Made by a program: the position numbers and the translations under genes
Shown here: piece by piece, positions 6,110 to 12,034 of the stretch
Position numbering within the stretch: position 1 is the first letter of the stretch
Layout: each line of letters begins with the position of its first letter
Origin: CAZAQS01 sp964486825
GTDB lineage: Bacteria; Chloroflexota; Anaerolineae; Anaerolineales; UBA4823
DNA: 15,546 nucleotides
Assembly: GCA_964486825.1 (NCBI GenBank)
Contig: CAZAQS010000104.1
Span: 1-15,546 of the forward strand
Direction: 5' to 3'
Notes under the pieces: generated by a model
Database searches by the model: none
What the model was told of the DNA's origin: nothing
The model's input: the letters and a program-made list of their open reading frames with translations, nothing else

Positions 6110-6465
6110 TATTTGGCTCCGTTTAAATGAATCGTGATGTCTGACAGGGTTGGATAATCACCTACTTTAATGACTTTCCCGTTGACTACCGTAATGGGTA
6201 AGGCTGCCATTTGCTGCTCTCTGACCAACCGCATCACCTCAGGATTGTTGAGAAAGGCCTGCGGGCTGGAGGTCATCTGGTAGCGGGCGACCGGGATGCC
6301 TTCCGCCTCAAGCGACAGGATCATCTCATTCAAGTCGAGCAGGAGCTGGTCCAGCACAGGACCGCAAAGGCCGGTGGGGCAGCACATGGGCGGGTCGAAG
6401 AATTCGACCACAGCCGGCCCAGTCGTAGGTGCACTCATGGGGGTAAGCGAGTCCAGGTTAATCAT
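6109..6465 (-). CDS. arsD: Arsenite metallochaperone ArsD
   Basis: A 118-residue ArsD. The core VVEFFDPPMCCPTGLCG carries C28, C29 and C34, equal to C12, C13 and C18 of plasmid R773 ArsD, which bind As(III) and pass it to ArsA. The following QLLLDLNEMILSLEAEGIPVARY, FLNNPEV and LPITVVNGKVIKVGDYP match the thioredoxin-like ArsD fold. An N-terminal extension of about 16 residues precedes the usual start; ATG at 6465 has AAGGAGA about 11 nt upstream, whereas ATG at 6438 has no ribosome-binding site. No extra C-terminal vicinal Cys pairs are present, as in many short ArsD proteins. It overlaps arsA by one base and follows arsR by 62 nt. Confidence 0.93.
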   Translation of the reverse strand: MINLDSLTPMSAPTTGPAVVEFFDPPMCCPTGLCGPVLDQLLLDLNEMILSLEAEGIPVARYQMTSSPQAFLNNPEVMRLVREQQMAALPITVVNGKVIKVGDYPTLSDITIHLNGAK

Positions 6466-6470
6466 ATTAT

Positions 6471-6486
6471 TTCAATCTCCTTTGAA
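6471..6486 (-). promoter_or_regulatory. Inverted repeat framing arsD Shine-Dalgarno
   Basis: TTCAA-N6-TTGAA, with the six central bases carrying the arsD ribosome-binding site (AGGAGA on the minus strand). It has the same arms and spacing as the element at the arsR start. It may be a second ArsR site inside the operon, or a short RNA hairpin exposing the ribosome-binding site; chance is also possible for a 5-bp repeat. Confidence 0.25.
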
Positions 6487-6527
6487 GTATTTAGTGAAAA
6501 AAAGGGGTCTCGATAAGGAATACCGCT

Positions 6528-6932
6528 TTATGCTTCGGATATTTTAATTTCAGCCAGGCCTACGAAAGAGCCACCAGGGCCGCAAGTTGGACGGCGGGGC
6601 TTGATCCTGTCCGGGTCAAAAAAGTCCCCAAAAGCCAGGTTTAAGTCATGAAGGGCTTTTTGATTGATGGAATAGTAGATCCAACGGGAGTCGACTGCAT
6701 CTCGCTGGACGTCTACCAATCCGGCTTTGCGAAGGATGCTCAAGTGGTGCGAAATCAGGTTGGGCGCCATGTTCAGAGTCTCGCCGAGCTCACAGTTGCA
6801 TTGAACGCCCTGCATGAGCAGATCGAAGATCAACAGGCGCTTTGGCTCCGAAAAAACCTTGAACCATTTGGATAGCTTCAACAGATCCACGGGAGGGTCG
6901 CTGATGGAGGGTAAATCAGAATAGTTCAACAT
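6528..6932 (-). CDS. arsR: ArsR-family arsenic-responsive repressor
   Basis: A 134-residue winged-helix repressor. LLKLSKWFKVFSEPKRLLIFDLL is the typical ArsR N-terminal part, and residues 51-76 form the recognition region (LNMAPNLISHHLSILRKAGL), followed by the wing (VDVQRDAVDSRWIYYSI). C45-N-C47 in VQCNCELGE sits where R773 ArsR has its CVC arsenite-binding pair, so trivalent arsenic sensing is expected; C117 in a C-terminal PTCGPGG segment could give a third ligand. The promoter places the transcription start at or within a few bases of the ATG, so the mRNA is probably leaderless; no Shine-Dalgarno is seen. It heads arsR-arsD-arsA and likely represses its own promoter. The upstream Fe-S gene may also feed transcription in. 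Confidence 0.93.
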   Translation of the reverse strand: MLNYSDLPSISDPPVDLLKLSKWFKVFSEPKRLLIFDLLMQGVQCNCELGETLNMAPNLISHHLSILRKAGLVDVQRDAVDSRWIYYSINQKALHDLNLAFGDFFDPDRIKPRRPTCGPGGSFVGLAEIKISEA

Positions 6933-6940
6933 GTATTGAA
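6925..6940 (-). promoter_or_regulatory. Candidate ArsR operator over arsR start codon
   Basis: Inverted repeat TTCAA-CATGTA-TTGAA lying between the -10 box and the first codons of arsR and including the ATG. Arms match those of the palindromes at 977-994 and, less exactly, 7801-7820. Its position right after the -10 fits autorepression. The binding claim is inference. Confidence 0.45.
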
Positions 6941-6967
6941 TTATATTCCATACGTATAGCTTGTCAA
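6940..6967 (-). promoter_or_regulatory. Sigma-70-type promoter of arsR
   Basis: On the minus strand a perfect TTGACA (6962-6967) and a perfect TATAAT (6940-6945) are separated by 16 nt. The spacer contains the palindrome ATACGTAT. The -10 ends 7 nt before the arsR ATG, so transcription should begin at or next to the start codon, giving a leaderless message. The remaining part of the 239-nt gap up to the Fe-S gene (6968-7171) shows no convincing gene or terminator. Confidence 0.7.
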
Positions 6968-7171
6968 CCCCCTATAGCAGTAAAGTGATAAATGTCATGT
7001 CAATTTGTTGATGATTGGAGTTAGAGCTGGATCGGGTTTGGGCCTCAACTTTGGAGATAGGTCCGCATACGGATCTTGAATACACGAGCAAGAGGCAGGA
7101 CTGGCATTGTCATCCGTATTTGTGGGAGATGGAGTTTTCGTGGACTATTTCGGATCCTTCCTCGTGCTCGA

Positions 7172-7717
7172 TCAACCCCCTTTTCCAATCGCCGGAGCAT
7201 CGATGACGATCCTTTGGAGGGCAGCCAATTTTTCGGCGTGCTCCGGGTCTGCCAAAGGTGGGCAATCACTTAACTTTTTTTGAGAGGCTGCCAGCTTCAG
7301 TGCAAAGGTATAACAGGTCGGCTCACCGCAGGCTTTGCAATTGGTTTGAGGCAACAATTTGTAGATAGCCATAGAAGTGGGGCGTTGGTGCGTCTCGTAA
7401 TCGGGAGTGATCTCCGCCCGGCGCTCCCAGGTATGGTTGACCAGATTAACCAGGCCTTCCAACTCTTTGATGGCTGCATCGCGGTCTTCCACGTTACTGG
7501 TAGCGATCTCAAAGGCATGGAAGGCCACGTTATGCCCGCCTTTCTTCCAGGTGAGCGCGTTAGCAGCCTGATGGTAGACTCCACCCCTTAAGGTTGCATT
7601 GAGATAGGGAAGGATTTTGGATATATCGGTGGTTAAGCGGGCGAGGGCAGCGTAACGCTCTGCACCGGGGTCGCAGGGAGGAGTAAAGACTTCTATATCA
7701 TAATGATCGATCAACAT
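7172..7717 (-). CDS. Fe-S cluster domain protein (PF04060-type)
   Basis: A 181-residue protein. The C-terminal part, LLPQTNCKACGEPTCYTFA to DCPPL, has C127-x2-C130-x4-C135-x16-C152, the four-cysteine [4Fe-4S] motif (PF04060) found at the N-terminus of the CODH/ACS corrinoid protein AcsC/CdhE and in RnfB. The N-terminal 110 residues (YLNATLRGGVYHQAANALTW and HNVAFHAFEIATSN visible) form a domain I do not recognise. No signal peptide. I start at ATG 7717 because GGAGAAA lies about 6 nt upstream; ATG 7729 has no such site. It has its own promoter region with an ArsR-like palindrome, and lies 239 nt ahead of arsR in the same direction. A role as electron donor or redox sensor for arsenic or thiol chemistry is conceivable, not shown. 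Confidence 0.75.
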   Translation of the reverse strand: MLIDHYDIEVFTPPCDPGAERYAALARLTTDISKILPYLNATLRGGVYHQAANALTWKKGGHNVAFHAFEIATSNVEDRDAAIKELEGLVNLVNHTWERRAEITPDYETHQRPTSMAIYKLLPQTNCKACGEPTCYTFALKLAASQKKLSDCPPLADPEHAEKLAALQRIVIDAPAIGKGG

Positions 7718-7800
7718 GGCTTTCTCCATCTGGAATTACGGATTTGGCCACCGTCACAATTGCAGATACACTGGGCCGGCGGAGATGGAACACATAGTTA

Positions 7801-7826
7801 ATATTCAGCATTTTGAATATATTATA
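7801..7826 (-). promoter_or_regulatory. Promoter -10 and ArsR-like operator of Fe-S gene
   Basis: Read on the minus strand, TATAAT (7821-7826) is followed at once by ATATTCA-N6-TGAATAT (7801-7820), a perfect 7-bp inverted repeat. No good -35 hexamer is seen at normal spacing. The leader to the Fe-S start would be about 90 nt. The arrangement copies that at the arsR and gcvH-like promoters, supporting shared repression. Confidence 0.5.
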
Positions 7827-7917
7827 TCGCCTCTACCTGTGATTAACAGTGCCAGAAATCAGAATTGCCGGATGACATTTATCTCTTATGAGCAACCCTC
7901 TAACTAAGGGAGTCAGA

Positions 7918-7944
7918 CAAAGCTATCAGGATCCTTTAGCTTTG
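7918..7944. repeat. Inverted repeat CAAAGCTA-N11-TAGCTTTG
   Basis: Perfect 8-bp arms with an almost concentric AGGATCCT in the centre, in the 289-nt divergent gap between the Fe-S gene and the sensor lipoprotein gene. No T tract follows, so a regulator site is more likely than a terminator. It lies 63 nt ahead of the plus-strand start and could serve the two-component locus. The remainder of the gap holds the Fe-S promoter and a second palindrome at 7994-8005. Confidence 0.4.
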
Positions 7945-7993
7945 GGTGCTTTGATGATAATGAGGATGTCGTCAAGCTGTAGATGATATGATA

Positions 7994-8005
7994 AGATTCG
8001 AATCT
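7994..8005. promoter_or_regulatory. 12-bp perfect palindrome before sensor gene start
   Basis: AGATTCGAATCT is self-complementary and ends one base before the ATG at 8007. A -10-like TATGAT (7987-7992) sits just before it, so the palindrome would cover the transcription start of a nearly leaderless message. Position suggests an operator; the regulator is unknown, though the ATTC/GAAT core recalls the ArsR-like sites. Confidence 0.35.
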
Positions 8006-8006
8006 A

Positions 8007-8954
8007 ATGGGAAGGATAAGGTTTTACTCCGATCGACGAGCGAAAATTTGCCAGCTTATTCTGGTTACTATGCTTACAGCGGCCTGCGCTCCCATGAAAG
8101 CCTCACCCATCGACTTAAATCGCCTTTATCCGCTGGCGTCTCCTGCCAGCCGCGATGTCATTCCTCTGCGTGTAGCAGTGGCTGCGGTCATCTCTCCGCA
8201 GGGTACGGTTGAAAATTACAGCGACTTGATCGAGTATATGAGCCAACGCCTGGATAGGCCTGTAGAAATGGTCCAACGGGGCAACTACGAGGAGATCAAT
8301 CAGCTTTTACAGAACGGTGAAGTGGATGTAGCTTTCGTTTGCACGGGCGCTTATATTTCCGGCTCGCGTGAATTCGGGATGGAGATCCTGGTAGCCCCGG
8401 AAATCAACGGTGAGACAACCTATTACTCCTGGCTGATCGTCCCTAAAGATAGCCCAGCCGATGGGATAGCTGATTTGCGCGGTAAGACCTTTGCATTTAC
8501 CGACCCGCTCTCACATACCGGGCGCATCTATCCAACATATCTCGTCAAGCAGCTCGGCGAAAGCCCGGAGAATTTTTTCGGGCGGATCTTTTATACATAT
8601 AGCCACGACGCGGCGATTGAGGCGGTAGCAAACGGCCTGGCAGATGGGGCGGCGGTGGATAACCTGATTTTCCTGTACCTGGTGGAGAGAAAACCGGACC
8701 TGGAGCAGCATGTGCGGGTCATTCATCGCTCTCCGCCATTCGGGATGCCGCCGGTTGTGGTCAGTCCATCGATCAGGCCACAACTCAAGGCCGAGCTGCT
8801 CGATTTGTTTTTAAAAATGAGCGATGACCCCCAGGGCGCGCTGGCCTTGGAGGCATCGGGTATCGACCGCTTCAGAGAACTGGACGCCAGCGCCTATGAC
8901 ACAGTACGGGAAGTGGAAGCTCTCACCGGTCTGAGAGGAGGCGATCTTCCTTGA
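8007..8954 (+). CDS. PhnD-like periplasmic sensor lipoprotein (TtrS sensor-/AioX-like)
   Basis: A 315-residue exported lipoprotein. A basic N-terminus (MGRIRFYSDRRAK) and hydrophobic stretch lead to lipobox LTAAC with C27 as lipidated residue. The rest is a PhnD/phosphonate-type binding protein (PF12974): LRVAVAAVISPQGTVENYSDL, LIEYMSQRLDRPVEMVQRGNYEEI, VDVAFVCTGAYI, DLRGKTFAFTDPLSHTGRIYP, and an AIEAVANGLADGAAVDNL segment. No ABC permease follows; a histidine kinase and regulator do, so it is probably the ligand-sensing partner. TtrS carries such a domain fused to its kinase, and AioX is a separate arsenite-binding relative. C112 in FVCTGAY lies in the ligand loop and could contact a thiophilic anion, as the key Cys does in AioX; that equivalence is from memory. 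No clear Shine-Dalgarno; stop overlaps the kinase start. Confidence 0.8.
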   Translation: MGRIRFYSDRRAKICQLILVTMLTAACAPMKASPIDLNRLYPLASPASRDVIPLRVAVAAVISPQGTVENYSDLIEYMSQRLDRPVEMVQRGNYEEINQLLQNGEVDVAFVCTGAYISGSREFGMEILVAPEINGETTYYSWLIVPKDSPADGIADLRGKTFAFTDPLSHTGRIYPTYLVKQLGESPENFFGRIFYTYSHDAAIEAVANGLADGAAVDNLIFLYLVERKPDLEQHVRVIHRSPPFGMPPVVVSPSIRPQLKAELLDLFLKMSDDPQGALALEASGIDRFRELDASAYDTVREVEALTGLRGGDLP

Positions 8955-10411
8955 GCATCCGCTCCAAGCGTTTTCAACCCTGGTTTGACCGCTTCTGGAG
9001 TATCGCTGGCGCGGTCAGCGTAAGGGCCAAGATCACCGGTATCATCATGGGGCTGGTTCTGCTCCTGGCGGCAGGTGTTATCCTGGTGGTACGGCAGTCC
9101 CTGCACCAAGCTATGATCCACGAACTGGAGGCCCGGGCGATCTCTGTGACGCATGACCTGGCAAACCGCTCCACTGACCTGATCTTGATCAACAACTTGT
9201 ATGCATTGCAGCAGCTAATCCTCGAGACCCAGGCTAATCACTCGGATATCCGCTATATCTTTATCGTGGACCCAGATGGACATGTGCTGGTGCATACTTT
9301 TGGCGACGGCTTCCCGGCCGGGCTGACATCGATCAATGGACCTATGTTGGAAGACACCCACCAGGTCAGCTTCCTGGATACGACAGAAGGACCGGTGTTA
9401 GATGTGGCCGTACCAATCTTCGGCGGTCAAGCTGGCACAGCACGGGTGGGCTTTTCCGACCTGGTGCTGCGGCGTACAATGAGCAGCGTGACCTCCCAGA
9501 TGCTGCTAGCCACCTTGCTGGTCTCGACCCTAGGAGTAGCTTCCGCAATCGGACTGACCTGGCTTCTGACACGTCCCATCCTACAGTTGAGCCAGGCCGC
9601 CCGGGCCGTTGGTCGGGGAGACTTGAGCTTGCGCGTGCCCAGCTGGGCTAACGATGAGCTGGGTGAGCTTGCCGAGGCCTTCAACGCCATGGTGGCTGAC
9701 CTAAATGCGGCAGCAGTTGAATTAGAAAAACGCGAGCGCCTGCGCTCGGAGCTGGTAGAGCGGGTCATCTCCGTTCAAGAAGAAGAACGTCTACGTATCG
9801 CCCGTGACCTGCACGATCACACCAGCCAGGCGCTGGTCTCGCTGATCGTACAGCTCAAGCTGATCGAGACTGCCCAGGACGAGATAACCCGGATCCAAAG
9901 CCTGGCTGAGCTGCGCAGGCAGTTGCGGGAGGTATTGGAAGACGTTCGCAGAATGGCTTTGGATCTGCGCCCGAGTGTACTGGACGACCTGGGCCTGGTA
10001 GAGGGGATCGAATGGTTTGCTCAACGCTGTCGCCAAGAAGGTGAGCTCGAAATCAAAGTAGTAGCCTGCGATCCCTGCAACTCGCTCCCAAAGCGGGAAG
10101 CGGTGACGCTGTACCGGGTAGCACAGGAAGCATTGAGCAACGTGGTCAAGCATAGCCATGCTCACTTCGCGCGGGTCGAACTGCAGTGCGACGAGGAAAA
10201 CATATACATGGAAATACGCGATGACGGAATGGGTTTCGATATGTACAAAGAGAGATCGCCGGGTAGCGGCATAGGACTGTTTGGTTTGGAAGAGCGGGTG
10301 CAGTTGTTGGGGGGTAAGCTCGCCATTGATAGTTCTCCGAGCAAAGGAACCCGGATTCGGGCCAGCCTGCCGAGGCCGTTAGAAACGATGCCTGAGGAGG
10401 AAATCCTGTGA
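8951..10411 (+). CDS. NarL-type sensor histidine kinase
   Basis: A 486-residue membrane kinase. Transmembrane helices at about 28-48 and 182-206 flank an extracytoplasmic Cache-like sensor (YIFIVDPDGHVLVHTFGDG visible). A HAMP domain (207-258) and short coiled coil lead to a HisKA_3 domain with phospho-accepting H288 in RIARDLHDHTSQAL, and an HATPase with N397 (EALSNVVKHS), DDGMGFD (424-430) and GSGIGLFGLEER (438-449). It should autophosphorylate and pass phosphate to the adjacent LuxR-type regulator. The start is a TTG overlapping the upstream stop (TTGA) with AGGAGG 9 nt upstream. Unlike classical TtrS, the PhnD-like sensor is not fused to it; it lies in the preceding gene, so the lipoprotein may bind the kinase's outer domain. 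GTGA overlap couples it to the regulator. Confidence 0.93.
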   Translation: MSIRSKRFQPWFDRFWSIAGAVSVRAKITGIIMGLVLLLAAGVILVVRQSLHQAMIHELEARAISVTHDLANRSTDLILINNLYALQQLILETQANHSDIRYIFIVDPDGHVLVHTFGDGFPAGLTSINGPMLEDTHQVSFLDTTEGPVLDVAVPIFGGQAGTARVGFSDLVLRRTMSSVTSQMLLATLLVSTLGVASAIGLTWLLTRPILQLSQAARAVGRGDLSLRVPSWANDELGELAEAFNAMVADLNAAAVELEKRERLRSELVERVISVQEEERLRIARDLHDHTSQALVSLIVQLKLIETAQDEITRIQSLAELRRQLREVLEDVRRMALDLRPSVLDDLGLVEGIEWFAQRCRQEGELEIKVVACDPCNSLPKREAVTLYRVAQEALSNVVKHSHAHFARVELQCDEENIYMEIRDDGMGFDMYKERSPGSGIGLFGLEERVQLLGGKLAIDSSPSKGTRIRASLPRPLETMPEEEIL

Positions 10412-11061
10412 TACGTGTAATCCTCGTGGATGATCATCCCGTGTTGCGAACCGGGTTGCGCACATTGATCCAAAATGAGAGCGATTTGGAAGTGGTTGGC
10501 GAGGCAGGAGAAGGCTGGAAGGCAGCCGAGCTGGTTTCTCAGCTCAACCCGGATGTGGTGGTCATGGACCTGGCGTTACCCGGTTTGGGTGGGTTGGACG
10601 CCACGCGCGAGATCCGCCGCAGGGGGCTGAAATGTGCCGTGCTGGTGCTGACGGCCCAGGCGGAAGAGCGCTACCTGTTTCCGGTATTACAGGCTGGGGG
10701 GGCAGGCTACGTCCGCAAGGATGTCGCTGACGAGCAGCTGGTAGAAGCGATACGGGTAGTTGCAGGTGGGGGCGTTTATCTCGAGCCCCAGGCCCAGGCC
10801 ATGTTGTTGCGCGGCTACTTAAATCCGGATAAGGACGAACCCGCTGACCTATTCGACGGGCTCAGCCCTCGTGAGCGGCAAGTGCTGCAAATGACGGCGG
10901 AGGGATATTCGAGCCGGGCTATCGCGGAAAAGCTGGATATCAGCCCTAAGTCTGTAGAGACCTACCGGACACGCTTAATGGAAAAGCTGAACCTGTCTGA
11001 CCGGCCTTCCCTGGTACGCTACGCGTTGAACAAAGGGTTGCTCAGGCCGGATTCCGATTAA
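10408..11061 (+). CDS. NarL/FixJ-family response regulator
   Basis: A 217-residue regulator. The receiver domain has acidic pocket D8-D9, phospho-acceptor D54 (VVMDLALPG), T82 and K104. The C-terminal LuxR-type HTH (about 148-210) reads LSPRERQVLQMTAEGYSSRAIAEKL... and ISPKSVETYRTRLMEKL. It starts with GTG overlapping the kinase stop, with GAGGAGG 7 nt upstream, a very good ribosome-binding site. The likely target is the gap upstream of the reductase operon (11062-11257), whose promoter has a -10 but no decent -35, as expected for activator dependence. The same role as TtrR at ttrBCA is inferred from gene order and family. Confidence 0.95.
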   Translation: MIRVILVDDHPVLRTGLRTLIQNESDLEVVGEAGEGWKAAELVSQLNPDVVVMDLALPGLGGLDATREIRRRGLKCAVLVLTAQAEERYLFPVLQAGGAGYVRKDVADEQLVEAIRVVAGGGVYLEPQAQAMLLRGYLNPDKDEPADLFDGLSPRERQVLQMTAEGYSSRAIAEKLDISPKSVETYRTRLMEKLNLSDRPSLVRYALNKGLLRPDSD

Positions 11062-11087
11062 TCGTTCGAGTAAAGTACAACTTATCC

Positions 11088-11103
11088 CCTGACGCCTGTC
11101 AGG
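11088..11103 (+). repeat. Inverted repeat after response regulator
   Basis: CCTGAC-N4-GTCAGG, 27 nt after the regulator stop. A short GC-rich stem without a T tract; it could be a weak terminator stem or the binding site of the response regulator about 90 nt ahead of the reductase promoter. ACCCCT/TCCCCT copies flank it on both sides, resembling NarL heptamers loosely. Confidence 0.35.
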
Positions 11104-11184
11104 AAAACCCCTACATTTATAAATAGAATATTTCCGACACGATTTGCTATATTTCTCCTGATATACCCCCGCGCCAGGGTTTTG

Positions 11185-11190
11185 TATACT
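11185..11190 (+). promoter_or_regulatory. -10 of reductase operon promoter
   Basis: TATACT matches the sigma-70 -10 in five of six positions, but the -35 region at normal spacing (TACCCC) does not resemble TTGACA. This suggests a promoter that needs activation, fitting the adjacent two-component system. The resulting leader would be about 60 nt and include the hairpin at 11197-11219. Confidence 0.4.
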
Positions 11191-11196
11191 GATCAA

Positions 11197-11219
11197 AAGC
11201 GCTCTTCGTCTTAGCGCTT
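11197..11219 (+). other. 5'-leader hairpin of reductase operon
   Basis: AAGCGCT-N9-AGCGCTT, a 7-bp GC-rich stem with a 9-nt loop placed just after the predicted transcription start and 38 nt before the first start codon. It may stabilise the mRNA or act as an operator. No T tract follows, so it is not a terminator. Confidence 0.4.
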
Positions 11220-11257
11220 AAGCGTCCCGACGACAAAATTATCAAGGGAGGAGCTAA

Positions 11258-12025
11258 ATGCAAATCAGTTTAAATCAATCTTCAGATAAGCGAGAAGATC
11301 TCCTGCTACGTATGCAGGCCGAACTCAAGCGTGCCCTGGGGAAGCCGGTCGAACAGAGACGCTGGGTAATGGTCATCGATCTGCGCAAGTGCGTTGGATG
11401 CCATGCTTGCACGATCGGGTGTGTGGCAGAGAACAAGCTGCCCCCGGGAGTGGTTTACCGGCCGGTGATGGAAGAAGAGATCGGCGCCTACCCGAACGTA
11501 ACCCGGCGCTTCACGCCCCGTCCCTGCCTGCAGTGCGATAACCCGCCTTGCACGGATGTCTGCCCAGTAAATGCGACCTATAAGGACAGCGAGGGCATGG
11601 TCACGATGGATTACGATCGTTGTATCGGTTGCCGTTACTGCATGACAGCCTGCCCCTACTCAGCCCGGACCTTCGATTTCGGAAGTACATACACGAAGGA
11701 TACGCCCACGCTTCACGGGATCGTCTTGGGCGAGACAGCGGCCGACGACTACGAGAGGGCAGCCAACTTCGAATATGGTGTCTCCAGGGAGCGAGTCAAA
11801 CGCAACGCCTCCCCGATTGGTAATGTCCGCAAATGCCATTTCTGCATGCACCGGGTCCACGCTGGACAATTACCCGCCTGTGTGACGACCTGCATCGGCC
11901 GCGCTACGCTCTTCGGTGACGCCAACGATCCGGGTAGCATGGTTGCTCAGCAGATCGCCAAACCTAACGTCATGCGGCTCAAAGAAGAACTGGGTACGGA
12001 GCCGCGGGTGTATTACCTGTATTAG
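11258..12025 (+). CDS. Four-cluster ferredoxin subunit B (TtrB/SrdB/NrfC-like)
   Basis: A 255-residue electron-transfer subunit of DMSO-reductase-family enzymes. Sixteen cysteines lie in four groups: C45-48-51-55, C90-93-98-102, C122-125-128-132 and C193-196-208-212, enough for four [4Fe-4S] clusters as in NrfC, PsrB and TtrB. It should pass electrons from the membrane subunit encoded next to the molybdopterin subunit. No Tat or Sec signal is visible at the N-terminus, so it probably travels with the Tat-exported catalytic subunit or needs another start; the strong GGGAGGAG 4-5 nt before the ATG supports this start. First gene of the B-C-A operon, 9 nt before the anchor gene. The order matches ttrBCA and srdBCA. 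Confidence 0.9.
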   Translation: MQISLNQSSDKREDLLLRMQAELKRALGKPVEQRRWVMVIDLRKCVGCHACTIGCVAENKLPPGVVYRPVMEEEIGAYPNVTRRFTPRPCLQCDNPPCTDVCPVNATYKDSEGMVTMDYDRCIGCRYCMTACPYSARTFDFGSTYTKDTPTLHGIVLGETAADDYERAANFEYGVSRERVKRNASPIGNVRKCHFCMHRVHAGQLPACVTTCIGRATLFGDANDPGSMVAQQIAKPNVMRLKEELGTEPRVYYLY

Positions 12026-12034
12026 GAGGGAACG

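Noticed and set aside
7045..7269. Minus-strand frame spanning the end of the Fe-S gene and the gap before arsR
   Set aside because: Different frame from the Fe-S gene, basic and low-quality composition, no ribosome-binding site; the gap appears non-coding.
8007..8954. Phosphonate ABC-transporter binding protein function
   Set aside because: The fold fits, but no permease or ATPase gene follows; direct coupling to a histidine kinase favours a sensing role.
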